From: Clostridiales bacterium
GTDB taxonomy: Bacteria; Bacillota; Clostridia; Christensenellales; CAG-138
DNA length: 51,173 nt
Assembly: GCA_004558525.1 (NCBI GenBank)
Contig: SFCQ01000012.1
Coordinates: 1 to 51,173, forward strand
Direction of reading: 5' to 3'
A model generated the notes under the pieces. It was not told the DNA's origin. It did no database searches and saw only the letters and a list, made by a program, of their open reading frames with translations. Position numbers and translations under genes: made by a program. How positions within the stretch are numbered: position 1 is the stretch's first letter; each line of letters begins with the position of its first letter. Positions 16,296 to 24,595 of this stretch are shown here, one piece after another.

Positions 16296-17051
16296 ATGGT
16301 TCATTTTGTCGGAGCGGGCAGCGGCGCTGCCGATCTGATCACCGTGCGCGGCGCGAGGCTTTTGAATGAAGCGGATGTGATCATCTATGCGGGCTCCCTG
16401 GTCAACCCGGCGCTGCTCGATTATGCGCGGAAAGGGGCGGAAATCCACAACAGCGCAAAGATGACGCTGGAAGAGGTCATGGATGTGATCTCCGCGGCGG
16501 AGGCGGAAGGCAAGAACATTGTGCGCCTCCACACGGGGGATTCCAGCATTTATGGCGCGGTGCGGGAGCAGTTCGACCTGCTTGATGATGCCGGGATCGA
16601 ATACGACGTATGCCCGGGGGTCAGTTCCTTCTGCGGCGCTGCAGCGTCATTGAAAACGGAATATACCCTGCCGGGTGTTACACAAACCGTCATCATCTCC
16701 CGGGCGGCAGGCAGGACGCCTGTGCCGGATAAGGAATCCATCCGTTCCCTCGCAGCCCACAAAGCCACGATGGTGCTGTTCCTCAGCATGAACATCATCG
16801 ATGAATTGCAGGCCGAGTTGATTGCAGGCGGCCTTTCTGAGGATACCCCTGCGGTGATCGCCTACAAGGCGACCTGGCCGGATGAACGCATCTATCATTG
16901 CACCGTGGGCACCCTTGCGGCAACGGCAAAGGAATATGATGTGAAGCGGACCGCCCTCGTGATCGTGGGAGAATTCCTGGGGAAGGAATACAGCCGCTCC
17001 AAGCTGTACAGCCCGGATTTTTCGACGGAATACCGGAGTGCGAAGCCATGA
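16296..17051 (+). CDS. cbiF: Cobalt-precorrin-4 C11-methyltransferase CbiF
   Basis: A 251-residue tetrapyrrole methyltransferase. It opens with VHFVGAGSGAADLITVRG, the glycine-rich SAM-binding signature of CbiF/CobM, and has the family segments LHTGDSSIYGA and PGVSSFCGAAA near residues 80-115. It transfers a methyl group from SAM to C11 of cobalt-precorrin-4. The length is as expected. The preceding gene ends two bases upstream and cbiG overlaps by four. Isoleucine codons are 14 ATC, 3 ATT and 0 ATA, a useful reference for the composition of the left part of the window. Confidence 0.96.
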   Translation: MVHFVGAGSGAADLITVRGARLLNEADVIIYAGSLVNPALLDYARKGAEIHNSAKMTLEEVMDVISAAEAEGKNIVRLHTGDSSIYGAVREQFDLLDDAGIEYDVCPGVSSFCGAAASLKTEYTLPGVTQTVIISRAAGRTPVPDKESIRSLAAHKATMVLFLSMNIIDELQAELIAGGLSEDTPAVIAYKATWPDERIYHCTVGTLAATAKEYDVKRTALVIVGEFLGKEYSRSKLYSPDFSTEYRSAKP

Positions 17052-18073
17052 AGCGGGCGGCGATTTTCTTCTTCAGCAGGCAGGGCGGGGAGACGGCAAG
17101 GTGCATTGCAGATTTCCTCCGTGCGGAATGGGACTGCTGCCTCTTTGCTCCTGAAAAGCACGCGGGGGACGAGGCAAAACCTGTCTCGGGCGGCATCACT
17201 GCTTTTACGGGAACCCTCATCGGGGAAGTGGACGCCTTCGTTTATGTGGGCGCATGCGGCATTGCCGTAAGAGCCATCGCGCCATATGTAAAAAGCAAGA
17301 CGACCGACCCTGCTGTGATCTGTGTGGACGAGCTTGGAAAGTTTTCCGTTGCCCTCCTTTCCGGGCATATCGGCGGCGGAAACCGGCTCGCGAACGCTGT
17401 TGCAGCGGGCATAGGGGCGATCCCCGTCATCACCACGGCTACGGACGTCAACGGCCGGTTTGCGGTGGATGCGTGGGCAGCGGAACGCGGGTTCATCATC
17501 GGCAATATGAAGGCGGCAAAGGATATTGCAGCCGCTATTCTCGAAAGAGACATCCCCATTTGCGCGGATGCTGCAATTGTAAAGCCGTTGCCGCCGGGCC
17601 TCTGCGAGGGGCGCGAGGGCCCTGCCGGCATCTCGGTTTCTGTGCGTGGGGAGGAGCCGTTTGCACATACCCTTCTGGTGATCCCCCGCGTCCTCACGCT
17701 CGGCATCGGATGCAGGCGCGGAATCACCTGTGAGGCGATCGAAGCCGCGGTGGAAGAGGTGTTCCGGAAAAATGGGCTGGACAGGCGGGCGATCAAAGCC
17801 GTGGCTTCCATAGATCTGAAAGCGGATGAGCCGGGGCTGCTTGAATTCTGCGAGAAACATGGCCTGCCTGCCGCTTTCCACACGGCGGAAGCGCTCATGG
17901 CTGTGCCGGGCGATTTCAGCCCTTCAGAATTTGTGCAGAAGGTGACTGGTGTTGACAACGTGTGTGAGCGGAGTGCGGCTGAGAGCGGCGGAAAGATCAT
18001 CGTAAAAAAGGCTGCGTGCCACGGGGTCACTGTGGCTGTTGCGGAAACCGAGTGGGAGGTAAGCTTTGAATAA
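17048..18073 (+). CDS. cbiG: Cobalt-precorrin-5A hydrolase CbiG
   Basis: A 341-residue CbiG, which opens the delta-lactone of cobalt-precorrin-5A and releases acetaldehyde, a step unique to the anaerobic route. Three parts are visible: an N-terminal domain (1-105) with YVGACGIAVRAIAPYVKSK, a middle segment with LSGHIGGGNRLANAVA (about 115-130), and a C-terminal domain (about 220-330) with GIGCRRGITCEAIEAAV and SIDLKADEPGL. Length and order are normal. It overlaps cbiF by four and cbiH by eight bases. Its presence, with cbiD, marks the pathway as oxygen-independent. Confidence 0.95.
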   Translation: MKRAAIFFFSRQGGETARCIADFLRAEWDCCLFAPEKHAGDEAKPVSGGITAFTGTLIGEVDAFVYVGACGIAVRAIAPYVKSKTTDPAVICVDELGKFSVALLSGHIGGGNRLANAVAAGIGAIPVITTATDVNGRFAVDAWAAERGFIIGNMKAAKDIAAAILERDIPICADAAIVKPLPPGLCEGREGPAGISVSVRGEEPFAHTLLVIPRVLTLGIGCRRGITCEAIEAAVEEVFRKNGLDRRAIKAVASIDLKADEPGLLEFCEKHGLPAAFHTAEALMAVPGDFSPSEFVQKVTGVDNVCERSAAESGGKIIVKKAACHGVTVAVAETEWEVSFE

Positions 18074-18800
18074 CAAACTTTATGTTGTAGGCATTGGCCC
18101 CGGTGCATATGAGGACATGACCATCCGCGCCGTGCAGGCTGTTGAAAAGGCTGAACTCATCGTGGGGTACGGCGTATATGCGGAGCTTGTCCGGCCTTAT
18201 TTTCCGGAGAAGGAATATTTCACTACCCCCATGCGCGGCGAGACGCAGCGTTGCCGCTATGCGTTGGAGCAGGCCGCCGCAGGTAAGAGCACGGCTGTGA
18301 TATGCAGCGGCGATGCGGGGGTATACGGCATGGCAGGCCTGCTTTACGAGCTGCGTGGTGAAAATGAAACGCCGGAGATCGAGGTGGTGAGCGGCCTCAC
18401 GGCTGCCTGCTCTGGGGCAGCAGTCCTGGGCGCGCCTCTCACCCATGACTTTGCCGTTATCAGCCTGAGCGATCTGCTCACGGAATGGGATACCATCGAA
18501 AAACGCCTTGACCGGGCAGCGGAGGCCGGGCTTTCAATCGTGTTATACAATCCCGCCAGTAAAAAGCGGCGCGATTATTTGCAGCGCGCCTGCGAGATCA
18601 TCCTCCGCCATGCGGAGCCGGAACGCGTATGCGGGGTAGTGCGCAATATCGGGCGCGCGGGGGAAAGTCGTCAGATTATGACGCTGGCCGAGCTGCGCAG
18701 TTATGAGGCGGACATGTTCACTACGGTATTTATCGGGAATCCGCAAACGAAGTGCATCGGCGGGAAAATGATCACGCCAAGGGGGTACCGGGATGTTTGA
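18066..18800 (+). CDS. cbiH: Cobalt-precorrin-3B C17-methyltransferase CbiH (TTG start)
   Basis: A 244-residue methyltransferase that methylates C17 and contracts the ring. The protein begins with LYVVGIGPGAYEDMTIRA, the usual N-terminus of CbiH/CobJ, only four residues after the start. The start must therefore be the TTG at 18066; it is backed by GGGAGGT seven bases upstream and no ATG is suitably placed. Further family segments are ICSGDAGVYGMAGL near residue 78 and the NPASKKR segment near 160. It overlaps cbiG by eight bases and the next gene by eight. TTG initiation may lower its yield relative to its neighbours. Confidence 0.94.
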   Translation: MNNKLYVVGIGPGAYEDMTIRAVQAVEKAELIVGYGVYAELVRPYFPEKEYFTTPMRGETQRCRYALEQAAAGKSTAVICSGDAGVYGMAGLLYELRGENETPEIEVVSGLTAACSGAAVLGAPLTHDFAVISLSDLLTEWDTIEKRLDRAAEAGLSIVLYNPASKKRRDYLQRACEIILRHAEPERVCGVVRNIGRAGESRQIMTLAELRSYEADMFTTVFIGNPQTKCIGGKMITPRGYRDV

Positions 18801-20811
18801 CGTCTGCCTGTTTGCGGGAACGACCGAAGGGCGGCAGCTCGCTTTGTTTTTTCAGGAAACGGGGCTGCGCGCCTATGTATGCGTTGCCACGGAATACGGA
18901 GAAACGCTCATACCGCAGGGAGAAAACATCGTGGTGCATGCAGGGCGGATGGACAAAGCCGGAATGAAAGCGCTTTTCGACCGGGAAAAGTTTCCCCTTG
19001 TAGTGGATGCGACCCACCCATATGCCACTTTGGTGACGGAGAATATCGCCGCTGCCGCAGCGGAAACCGGCACGGAATATGTGCGCCTTTTGCGGGAGAA
19101 AAACGATGCTGCGCTGGATGCGGTATATGTGGGCTCCATTGACGAGGCGGCGGAATACCTGAAAAATACGGCCGGGAACATTCTTGTTACCACAGGCAGC
19201 AAGGAGCTTCTTCCGTATCGCTCCATCCCCGGCTATGAAGAACGGCTTTATGTGCGTGTGCTGCCCATGGAAAGCTCCCTTTCCGCCTGTGGGGCGGCAG
19301 GCATTCCGCCTGCCCATATTATCGCGATGCAGGGGCCGTTCACCGCGGAGATGAACAGTGCCATCATTCGTATGACGGGGGCAAAATACCTTGTCACCAA
19401 GGATTCCGGCACAAGCGGCGGGTTTCCGGAAAAGATCGCCGCCGCAGAAAAAGAGGGGATTATCCCTATTGTCATCGGCCGCCCGGAGGAGCGGACGGGC
19501 ACACCCTTTGAAAAGCTGATACAATTGCTTTCTGAACGATATGGTGTGCAAGCGCCGACGCGCGTCAGCGTCATAGGGATCGGCATGGGGAATCCGGGGC
19601 TGCTGACCGGCGAAGCCCGGGAAGCTCTCGACAGAGCGGAATGCATCATTGGGGCAAAACGCATGGTGGAGGCCACAGCAAACGGGAGGCCCTCCTTTGT
19701 CACAATAGATCATGGAAAGATCGAGGACTTCATTCGCGCTCATGCGGAATACAGGGAGATCGCAGTAGTAATGTCCGGCGACACGGGGTTTTACAGCGGC
19801 GCAAAAAAACTGCTGCCGCTGCTAGAAGAGCATAATTTGCGCGTATATCCGGGAATCAGTTCTCTTCAATATCTCTGCGCCCGGCTCAGGACCTGCTGGG
19901 ATGATGTCCATGTCATTTCGTTGCATGGCAGGGAAGGAAGCGCTGCTGCTGCGGTCGCGGAGCACCGCAAGGTATTTGCCCTTGTAGGCGGGGCAGGCGG
20001 CGCTGCGCGCGTGTGTGAGGAACTCTGTACAGCCGGCCTGGGGCATGTTTCCATCGCAGTGGGCGAACGCCTGTCCTATCCCGATGAAAAAATCACGGAA
20101 GGTACCGCGGAAGAGCTGCGCACAAGAAGCTTCGATCCTTTAAGCGTGCTGCTCATCCGGAACAAGAGCGCACGCCTGCCGCGCCGCAGCGCCTGCCTGC
20201 CGGATGAAGCGTTCCTGCGCAGCACCGGCGCAGGAACCGGTGTGCCGATGACGAAGGCGGAGGTGCGCGCGGTATCCATTGCAAAACTTATGCTTGAGCC
20301 GGACTCCGTAGTATATGATATCGGTGCGGGGACGGGTTCCGTATCGGTGGAGATGGCGGGTATCTGCACACGCGGGCGCATCTATGCTGTCGAATGTAAG
20401 CCGGAGGCTGCTGCTCTTGCGGATAAAAACAGGAAACACTTTGGGCTTTATAACCTCACCATTGTGGAAGGAATGGCCCCTGCGGCATGCGCGCCGCTGC
20501 CGCCGCCCACCCATGCGTTCATTGGCGGAACATCGGGAAACATGCGCGAGGTGATCGCCATGCTGCTGCAGAAGAACCCTGATGTTCGGATCGTGATCAA
20601 CCTGATCGCGCTGGAATCCATCGCGGAGGCGATGCACTGCATCGAAACGTTCGGATTCTCTTATGCGGAAGTGGTGCAGGTCAGCGTAGCCAAGGCGAAA
20701 AAGCTGGGCCGTTACCACCTGATGAACGGCCAGAATCCGATCACGATCATCACATTGCAGAACCCCACGCCGGGCGTGGGCGAAACAAAAAAGGAGGAAG
20801 CAGGAGCATGA
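18793..20811 (+). CDS. Triple fusion: precorrin-6A reductase (CobK/CbiJ) - CbiE - CbiT
   Basis: A single 672-residue frame joins three enzymes. Residues 1-255 are a CobK/CbiJ-type reductase: the opening LFAGTTEGRQLALFF, VDATHPYA near 74, and GPFTAEMN near 179. Residues 257-455 are CbiE, the C5-methyltransferase (RVSVIGIGMGNPGLLT and VMSGDTGFYSGAKKLL). Residues 465-655 are CbiT, the C15-methyltransferase/decarboxylase, with MTKAEVRA and SAM motif YDIGAGTGSVSVEMA. CbiE-CbiT fusions (CobL) are common; adding the reductase at the front is much less usual in my experience. The three steps are near neighbours in the pathway, so the fusion may pass intermediates along. No frameshift is needed and the linkers are continuous. 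Confidence 0.94.
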   Translation: MFDVCLFAGTTEGRQLALFFQETGLRAYVCVATEYGETLIPQGENIVVHAGRMDKAGMKALFDREKFPLVVDATHPYATLVTENIAAAAAETGTEYVRLLREKNDAALDAVYVGSIDEAAEYLKNTAGNILVTTGSKELLPYRSIPGYEERLYVRVLPMESSLSACGAAGIPPAHIIAMQGPFTAEMNSAIIRMTGAKYLVTKDSGTSGGFPEKIAAAEKEGIIPIVIGRPEERTGTPFEKLIQLLSERYGVQAPTRVSVIGIGMGNPGLLTGEAREALDRAECIIGAKRMVEATANGRPSFVTIDHGKIEDFIRAHAEYREIAVVMSGDTGFYSGAKKLLPLLEEHNLRVYPGISSLQYLCARLRTCWDDVHVISLHGREGSAAAAVAEHRKVFALVGGAGGAARVCEELCTAGLGHVSIAVGERLSYPDEKITEGTAEELRTRSFDPLSVLLIRNKSARLPRRSACLPDEAFLRSTGAGTGVPMTKAEVRAVSIAKLMLEPDSVVYDIGAGTGSVSVEMAGICTRGRIYAVECKPEAAALADKNRKHFGLYNLTIVEGMAPAACAPLPPPTHAFIGGTSGNMREVIAMLLQKNPDVRIVINLIALESIAEAMHCIETFGFSYAEVVQVSVAKAKKLGRYHLMNGQNPITIITLQNPTPGVGETKKEEAGA

Positions 20812-21443
20812 AAACGGAATTGGAGCGGATCGCGCCCATGGACATTGAGCGCCGCAGCTTTGAGATCATTACATCGGAGCTGCCGCACCCGATCGATGCG
20901 GCGCTCGCGCCGATCATCAAGCGGGTGATCCATACCACGGCGGATTTTGAATATGCGGATACCCTCTGCTTTTCGGAAGACGTGGTGGCTCAGGCTCTCG
21001 CTGCCATCCGGGGCGGCGCTGCCATCGTTACGGATACCACCATGGCGCAGGCCGGCATCAACAAACGGATGCTTGCAAAGCATGGAGGCAGCGTGCGCTG
21101 CTTCATCGGAGACGAAGATGTTGCCGAGACAGCAAGGAAAAACGGGACGACCCGTTCCATCGAATCCATGAAAAAGGCGGCGACGGTGGTCGAAGGCCCC
21201 GTGATCTTCGCCATCGGCAATGCACCGACCGCACTGGTGCAGCTCTATGAAATGATTCGGGAAGGAGCCATCAGCCCGGCACTTGTGATTGGTGTACCGG
21301 TAGGGTTCGTGAATGTGGTACAATCAAAGGAGCTCATTATGCAGGCAGGTGTTCCATATATCGTGGCCCGGGGCAGAAAAGGCGGCAGCAATGTGGCTGC
21401 GGCGATTCTTAATGCGCTGATTTACATGCTTGGGCGGGAATGA
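20808..21443 (+). CDS. cbiC: Cobalt-precorrin-8 methylmutase CbiC
   Basis: A 211-residue mutase that moves the C11 methyl to C12, yielding cobyrinic acid. Family features are MDIERRSFEIITSEL near residue 12 and the catalytic His in VIHTTADFEYAD near 45. TDTTMAQAGINK (about 79) and GVPVGFVNVVQSKE (about 163) are also intact. The length is normal. ATGA overlaps connect it to the fused gene upstream and cbiD downstream, so translation is probably coupled across the run. Confidence 0.96.
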   Translation: MKTELERIAPMDIERRSFEIITSELPHPIDAALAPIIKRVIHTTADFEYADTLCFSEDVVAQALAAIRGGAAIVTDTTMAQAGINKRMLAKHGGSVRCFIGDEDVAETARKNGTTRSIESMKKAATVVEGPVIFAIGNAPTALVQLYEMIREGAISPALVIGVPVGFVNVVQSKELIMQAGVPYIVARGRKGGSNVAAAILNALIYMLGRE

Positions 21444-22582
21444 TGCTGGAACTCTATATCGAACAGGGCAACAAACGCATGCGGTGCGGCTACACTACAG
21501 GTTCCTGCGCCGCTGCGGCGGCAAAGGCTGCAACGGAGCTGCTCCTTACCGGAAAAGCGCCCGTTACCGTATCCATCGACACGCCGAAAGGGGTACCCCT
21601 TACCCTGGATGTGATGAACCCTGCCTTTGCGGATGGGCAGGCTGTCTGTGCCATACAGAAAGACAGCGGGGATGACCCGGATATAACGAACGGTATCCTT
21701 GTTTATGCAGCGGTGAAAAAATGCGCTTCCGGCATCGAGATCGACGGTGGGGAAGGCGTGGGCCGTGTGACGCAGCCCGGCCTGAACCAGCCCGTGGGCG
21801 CGGCAGCGATCAATTCCACTCCCAGGGCCATGATCCGCCGCGCGTGCGGCGAAGCCGCGGAGCGGCACGGGTATGCGGGCGGCCTCTCCGTTGTTATCTC
21901 CATCCCCGGAGGGCAGGAGCTTGCAAAGCGCACATTCAACCCGCGCCTTGGGATCGAGGGCGGGATATCGGTCATCGGCACGACGGGAATCGTGGAGCCC
22001 ATGAGCGCTGCTGCGCTCATAAAGACCATCCAGCTCGAAATGAGCGTGCGGGCCGCTGCCGGAAAGAAGGCGGTGCTTCTTGCCCCGGGCAACTATGGGG
22101 AGGAGTTTTCCCGTACATGGCTGGGGCTGGATGCAGCGCAGCAGGTGATGTGCAGCAACTTCATCGGCGAGGCGCTGGATGCCGCCGTGCGCAGCGGATT
22201 TCAAAAAATACTGCTCGTGGGCCATATCGGGAAGCTGGTCAAACTTGGCATCGGCATGCTGAACACCCATTCCGCCTATGGGGACGGCAGGATGGAGACG
22301 CTTGCCGCCTGTGCCGTTGCAGCGGGTGCGGACACGAATACGCTTCAGGCGGTGCTTGCCTGTGTGACAACGGATGCGGCGCTCCCTATCCTTGCCTGTG
22401 CCGGCGTGCTGGAAGAGACGATGGCGGCGCTTGGCAGCCGCATCGACGCGACCCTTTGCCGCCATGTGCCGGAAGGCGTGGAAGTGGGGTTCGTGTGTTT
22501 CACCAATGCGCCGGAATTTCGGGGCGTGCTCACAAAAAGCAGCAATGCGGATGAATTGATGGAGTTGTGGAAAGTAAAATGA
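21440..22582 (+). CDS. cbiD: Cobalt-precorrin-5B C1-methyltransferase CbiD
   Basis: A 380-residue enzyme that methylates C1 in the anaerobic pathway. The N-terminal family hallmark GYTTGSCAAAAAKAA (about 15-29) is present, as are NSTPRAMIRRAC near 123 and the GHIGKLVKLGIGMLNTHS segment near 260. The length is typical. The start is an ATGATG doublet overlapping the cbiC stop. It ends in an ATGA overlap with cbiB. Cobalt-precorrin-5B is delivered by CbiG, encoded in the same transcript. Confidence 0.96.
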   Translation: MMLELYIEQGNKRMRCGYTTGSCAAAAAKAATELLLTGKAPVTVSIDTPKGVPLTLDVMNPAFADGQAVCAIQKDSGDDPDITNGILVYAAVKKCASGIEIDGGEGVGRVTQPGLNQPVGAAAINSTPRAMIRRACGEAAERHGYAGGLSVVISIPGGQELAKRTFNPRLGIEGGISVIGTTGIVEPMSAAALIKTIQLEMSVRAAAGKKAVLLAPGNYGEEFSRTWLGLDAAQQVMCSNFIGEALDAAVRSGFQKILLVGHIGKLVKLGIGMLNTHSAYGDGRMETLAACAVAAGADTNTLQAVLACVTTDAALPILACAGVLEETMAALGSRIDATLCRHVPEGVEVGFVCFTNAPEFRGVLTKSSNADELMELWKVK

Positions 22583-23541
22583 AATGGTTGTTGTTTGCAA
22601 CGGGAGCCCTGACAGCGGGCTTCCTGATCGACCTCGTGCTGGGAGATCCTCGCGGATGGCCCCATCTGATCCGCTTGTTTGGCTGGCTTATAAAGGTATT
22701 TGAGCGGGTGTTTTACCCCATGAAAAACAAACGGGCAGGCGGCGTACTGCTTGTGCTGTGCGTGCTTTTGCTCTGCGCAGGTATTCCTGCGCTGGTGCTG
22801 TTTTTGGCATGGTCCGTATCCCCGTGGGCGTACTTCGTTCTCGAGAGCCTTCTGTGCTGGCAGCTCCTTGCAACGCGGAGCCTTCGGGATGAGAGCCGCG
22901 CCGTGTACGATGCTTTGGTGGCAAACGACCTTCCGGAGGCGCGGCACGCGGTATCCATGATCGTGGGCCGCGACACGGCGGCGCTGGATGAAGCCGGCGT
23001 GACGCGGGCTGCTGTGGAGACCATCGCGGAAAACACTGCGGATGGTATTGCTGCCCCCCTCTTTTATATCATGCTGGGCGGTGCGGCGTTGGGCTGCCTT
23101 TATAAAGCGGCAAACACCATGGATTCCATGGTGGGCTACAAAAATGAGCGGTATCTGGAATTTGGCTGTGCCGCCGCCCATCTGGATGATGTGCTCAATT
23201 TCCTTCCGGCGCGCCTTTGTGCGGCCATAATGATCCTTGGGGCACGGATCCTGCGTATGGACGGGAAGAATGCCCTCCGTATATACCGGCGGGACAGGCG
23301 CAACCACGCAAGCCCCAATTCCGCCCACACGGAAGCTGTGATGGCAGGTGCACTTCGCGTGCGCCTTGCGGGGGATGCCTATTACTTTGGAAAACTGCTG
23401 AAAAAGCCGTATATCGGCGACGATCAGCGCCCGATCGAGGCAAAGGATATTCTCCGTGCCCACAGGTTGATGTATATGACGGCGCTTATTCTGTTTATGC
23501 TGGCGCTTCTGTTGCGGGGGCTTTTGTATGCTGCGGTATGA
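22579..23541 (+). CDS. cbiB: Adenosylcobinamide-phosphate synthase CbiB
   Basis: A 320-residue integral membrane protein that attaches the aminopropanol phosphate to adenosylcobyric acid. I chose ATG 22579, which overlaps the cbiD stop as ATGA with GGAAAG five bases upstream; a GTG at 22567 would add four residues. Family segments are DLVLGDPRGWPHLIRLFG near residue 17, ENTADGIAAPLFY near 150 and MDSMVGYKNERY near 182. The late NHASPNSAHTEAVMAGAL segment lies near 245. Four to six membrane spans are visible. It overlaps cobD, whose product makes the aminopropanol phosphate it uses. Confidence 0.95.
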   Translation: MKWLLFATGALTAGFLIDLVLGDPRGWPHLIRLFGWLIKVFERVFYPMKNKRAGGVLLVLCVLLLCAGIPALVLFLAWSVSPWAYFVLESLLCWQLLATRSLRDESRAVYDALVANDLPEARHAVSMIVGRDTAALDEAGVTRAAVETIAENTADGIAAPLFYIMLGGAALGCLYKAANTMDSMVGYKNERYLEFGCAAAHLDDVLNFLPARLCAAIMILGARILRMDGKNALRIYRRDRRNHASPNSAHTEAVMAGALRVRLAGDAYYFGKLLKKPYIGDDQRPIEAKDILRAHRLMYMTALILFMLALLLRGLLYAAV

Positions 23542-24595
23542 GCATGGAGGGGATGTATACGGAAATGGAAGGATCCGGCTGGATTTCTCTGTAAATACCA
23601 ACCCATTGGGCATGCCGGAAGGGGTAAAGCGGGCGGTCATATCCCATGCGGCGGATTATGCGCGCTACCCCGACCCGCGGTGCCGCGCGCTCACGGCAGC
23701 CGTTGCAGCGCATCATGGCCTTTCGCCTGAAATGGTGCTTTGCGGCAATGGCGCGGCGGATCTTATTTTCCGCATCTGTGCCTGCCTCCGACCGAAAAAG
23801 ACGCTTGTCTCTGCCCCCACATTTTCGGAATATGAGCGGGCAGCAGAAACTTTTGGCAGCACGGTGCAGGAATATCTCTTTCCCGAAGAGCAGGGGTTTG
23901 CTTTCCCGGAAGGTTTTATCGAAACGGTAATGCAGCGCCGGGGCGATGGGGTGCCCGGGGCAAACGGGTTTGACCTGGTGTTCCTTTGCACGCCGAACAA
24001 CCCAACGGGGCGGCTCATTCCGCTTCCGCAGATACGGCAGGTTGCGGAAGCCTGTATGGAAAACGGCGCTATTCTGGTGCTGGATGAAAGCTTTATCGAT
24101 TTCACGGAGGGTGCATCCATGGTGCCGGAACTGCAAAAGTATCCCAACCTTTTGATCCTCCGGGCGTTCACGAAAACCTACGCTATGGCAGGCCTACGGC
24201 TTGGCTGCCTCCTTTCCGCCAACGCTGAGCTGCTTGCCCGCATTGGCGTTTTCGGCGCGGCATGGAGTGTTTCCGGTCCAGCCCAGGCGGCAGGGCTTGC
24301 CGCTCTTCAGGAAGCGGGATGGATGGAGCGGACACGGGAGCTCATCAGGGCTGAGCGTGCGTTTCTTATGCAAGCTCTGGCAGAGCAGGGGGTGCATGTA
24401 TGCCCGAGCGATGCAAACTTCCTGCTGCTCAAATGCGCAAAAGCTTTCTGGGAGCCGCTCCGAAGGAGAGGAATCCTCGTGCGGGACTGCGCGAATTTCA
24501 CCGGTTTGGATGAGCGGTTCATCCGCATCGGCATCAAAACACACAGGGAAAACGAGGCGCTGATCAGCGCGATTTCGGAGGTGCTCAATGGCTAA
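23528..24595 (+). CDS. cobD: L-threonine-O-3-phosphate decarboxylase CobD
   Basis: A 355-residue PLP enzyme of the aminotransferase class I/II fold. It makes (R)-1-amino-2-propanol phosphate for the nucleotide-loop arm. It opens with EHGGDVYGNG and LDFSVNTNPLGMP, the usual N-terminus of CobD. CTPNNPTGRL (about 158) and LDESFIDF precede the PLP-binding Lys near residue 216 in AFTKTYAMAGLRLG. A histidinol-phosphate aminotransferase is the main alternative. The N-terminal signature and the overlaps with cbiB (14 bases) and cbiP (8 bases) favour CobD. Confidence 0.93.
   Translation: MLRYEHGGDVYGNGRIRLDFSVNTNPLGMPEGVKRAVISHAADYARYPDPRCRALTAAVAAHHGLSPEMVLCGNGAADLIFRICACLRPKKTLVSAPTFSEYERAAETFGSTVQEYLFPEEQGFAFPEGFIETVMQRRGDGVPGANGFDLVFLCTPNNPTGRLIPLPQIRQVAEACMENGAILVLDESFIDFTEGASMVPELQKYPNLLILRAFTKTYAMAGLRLGCLLSANAELLARIGVFGAAWSVSGPAQAAGLAALQEAGWMERTRELIRAERAFLMQALAEQGVHVCPSDANFLLLKCAKAFWEPLRRRGILVRDCANFTGLDERFIRIGIKTHRENEALISAISEVLNG

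Noticed and set aside
22567..22578. GTG start for cbiB
   Set aside because: Shine-Dalgarno spacing is too short, and ATG 22,579 matches the ATGA overlap seen throughout the operon.
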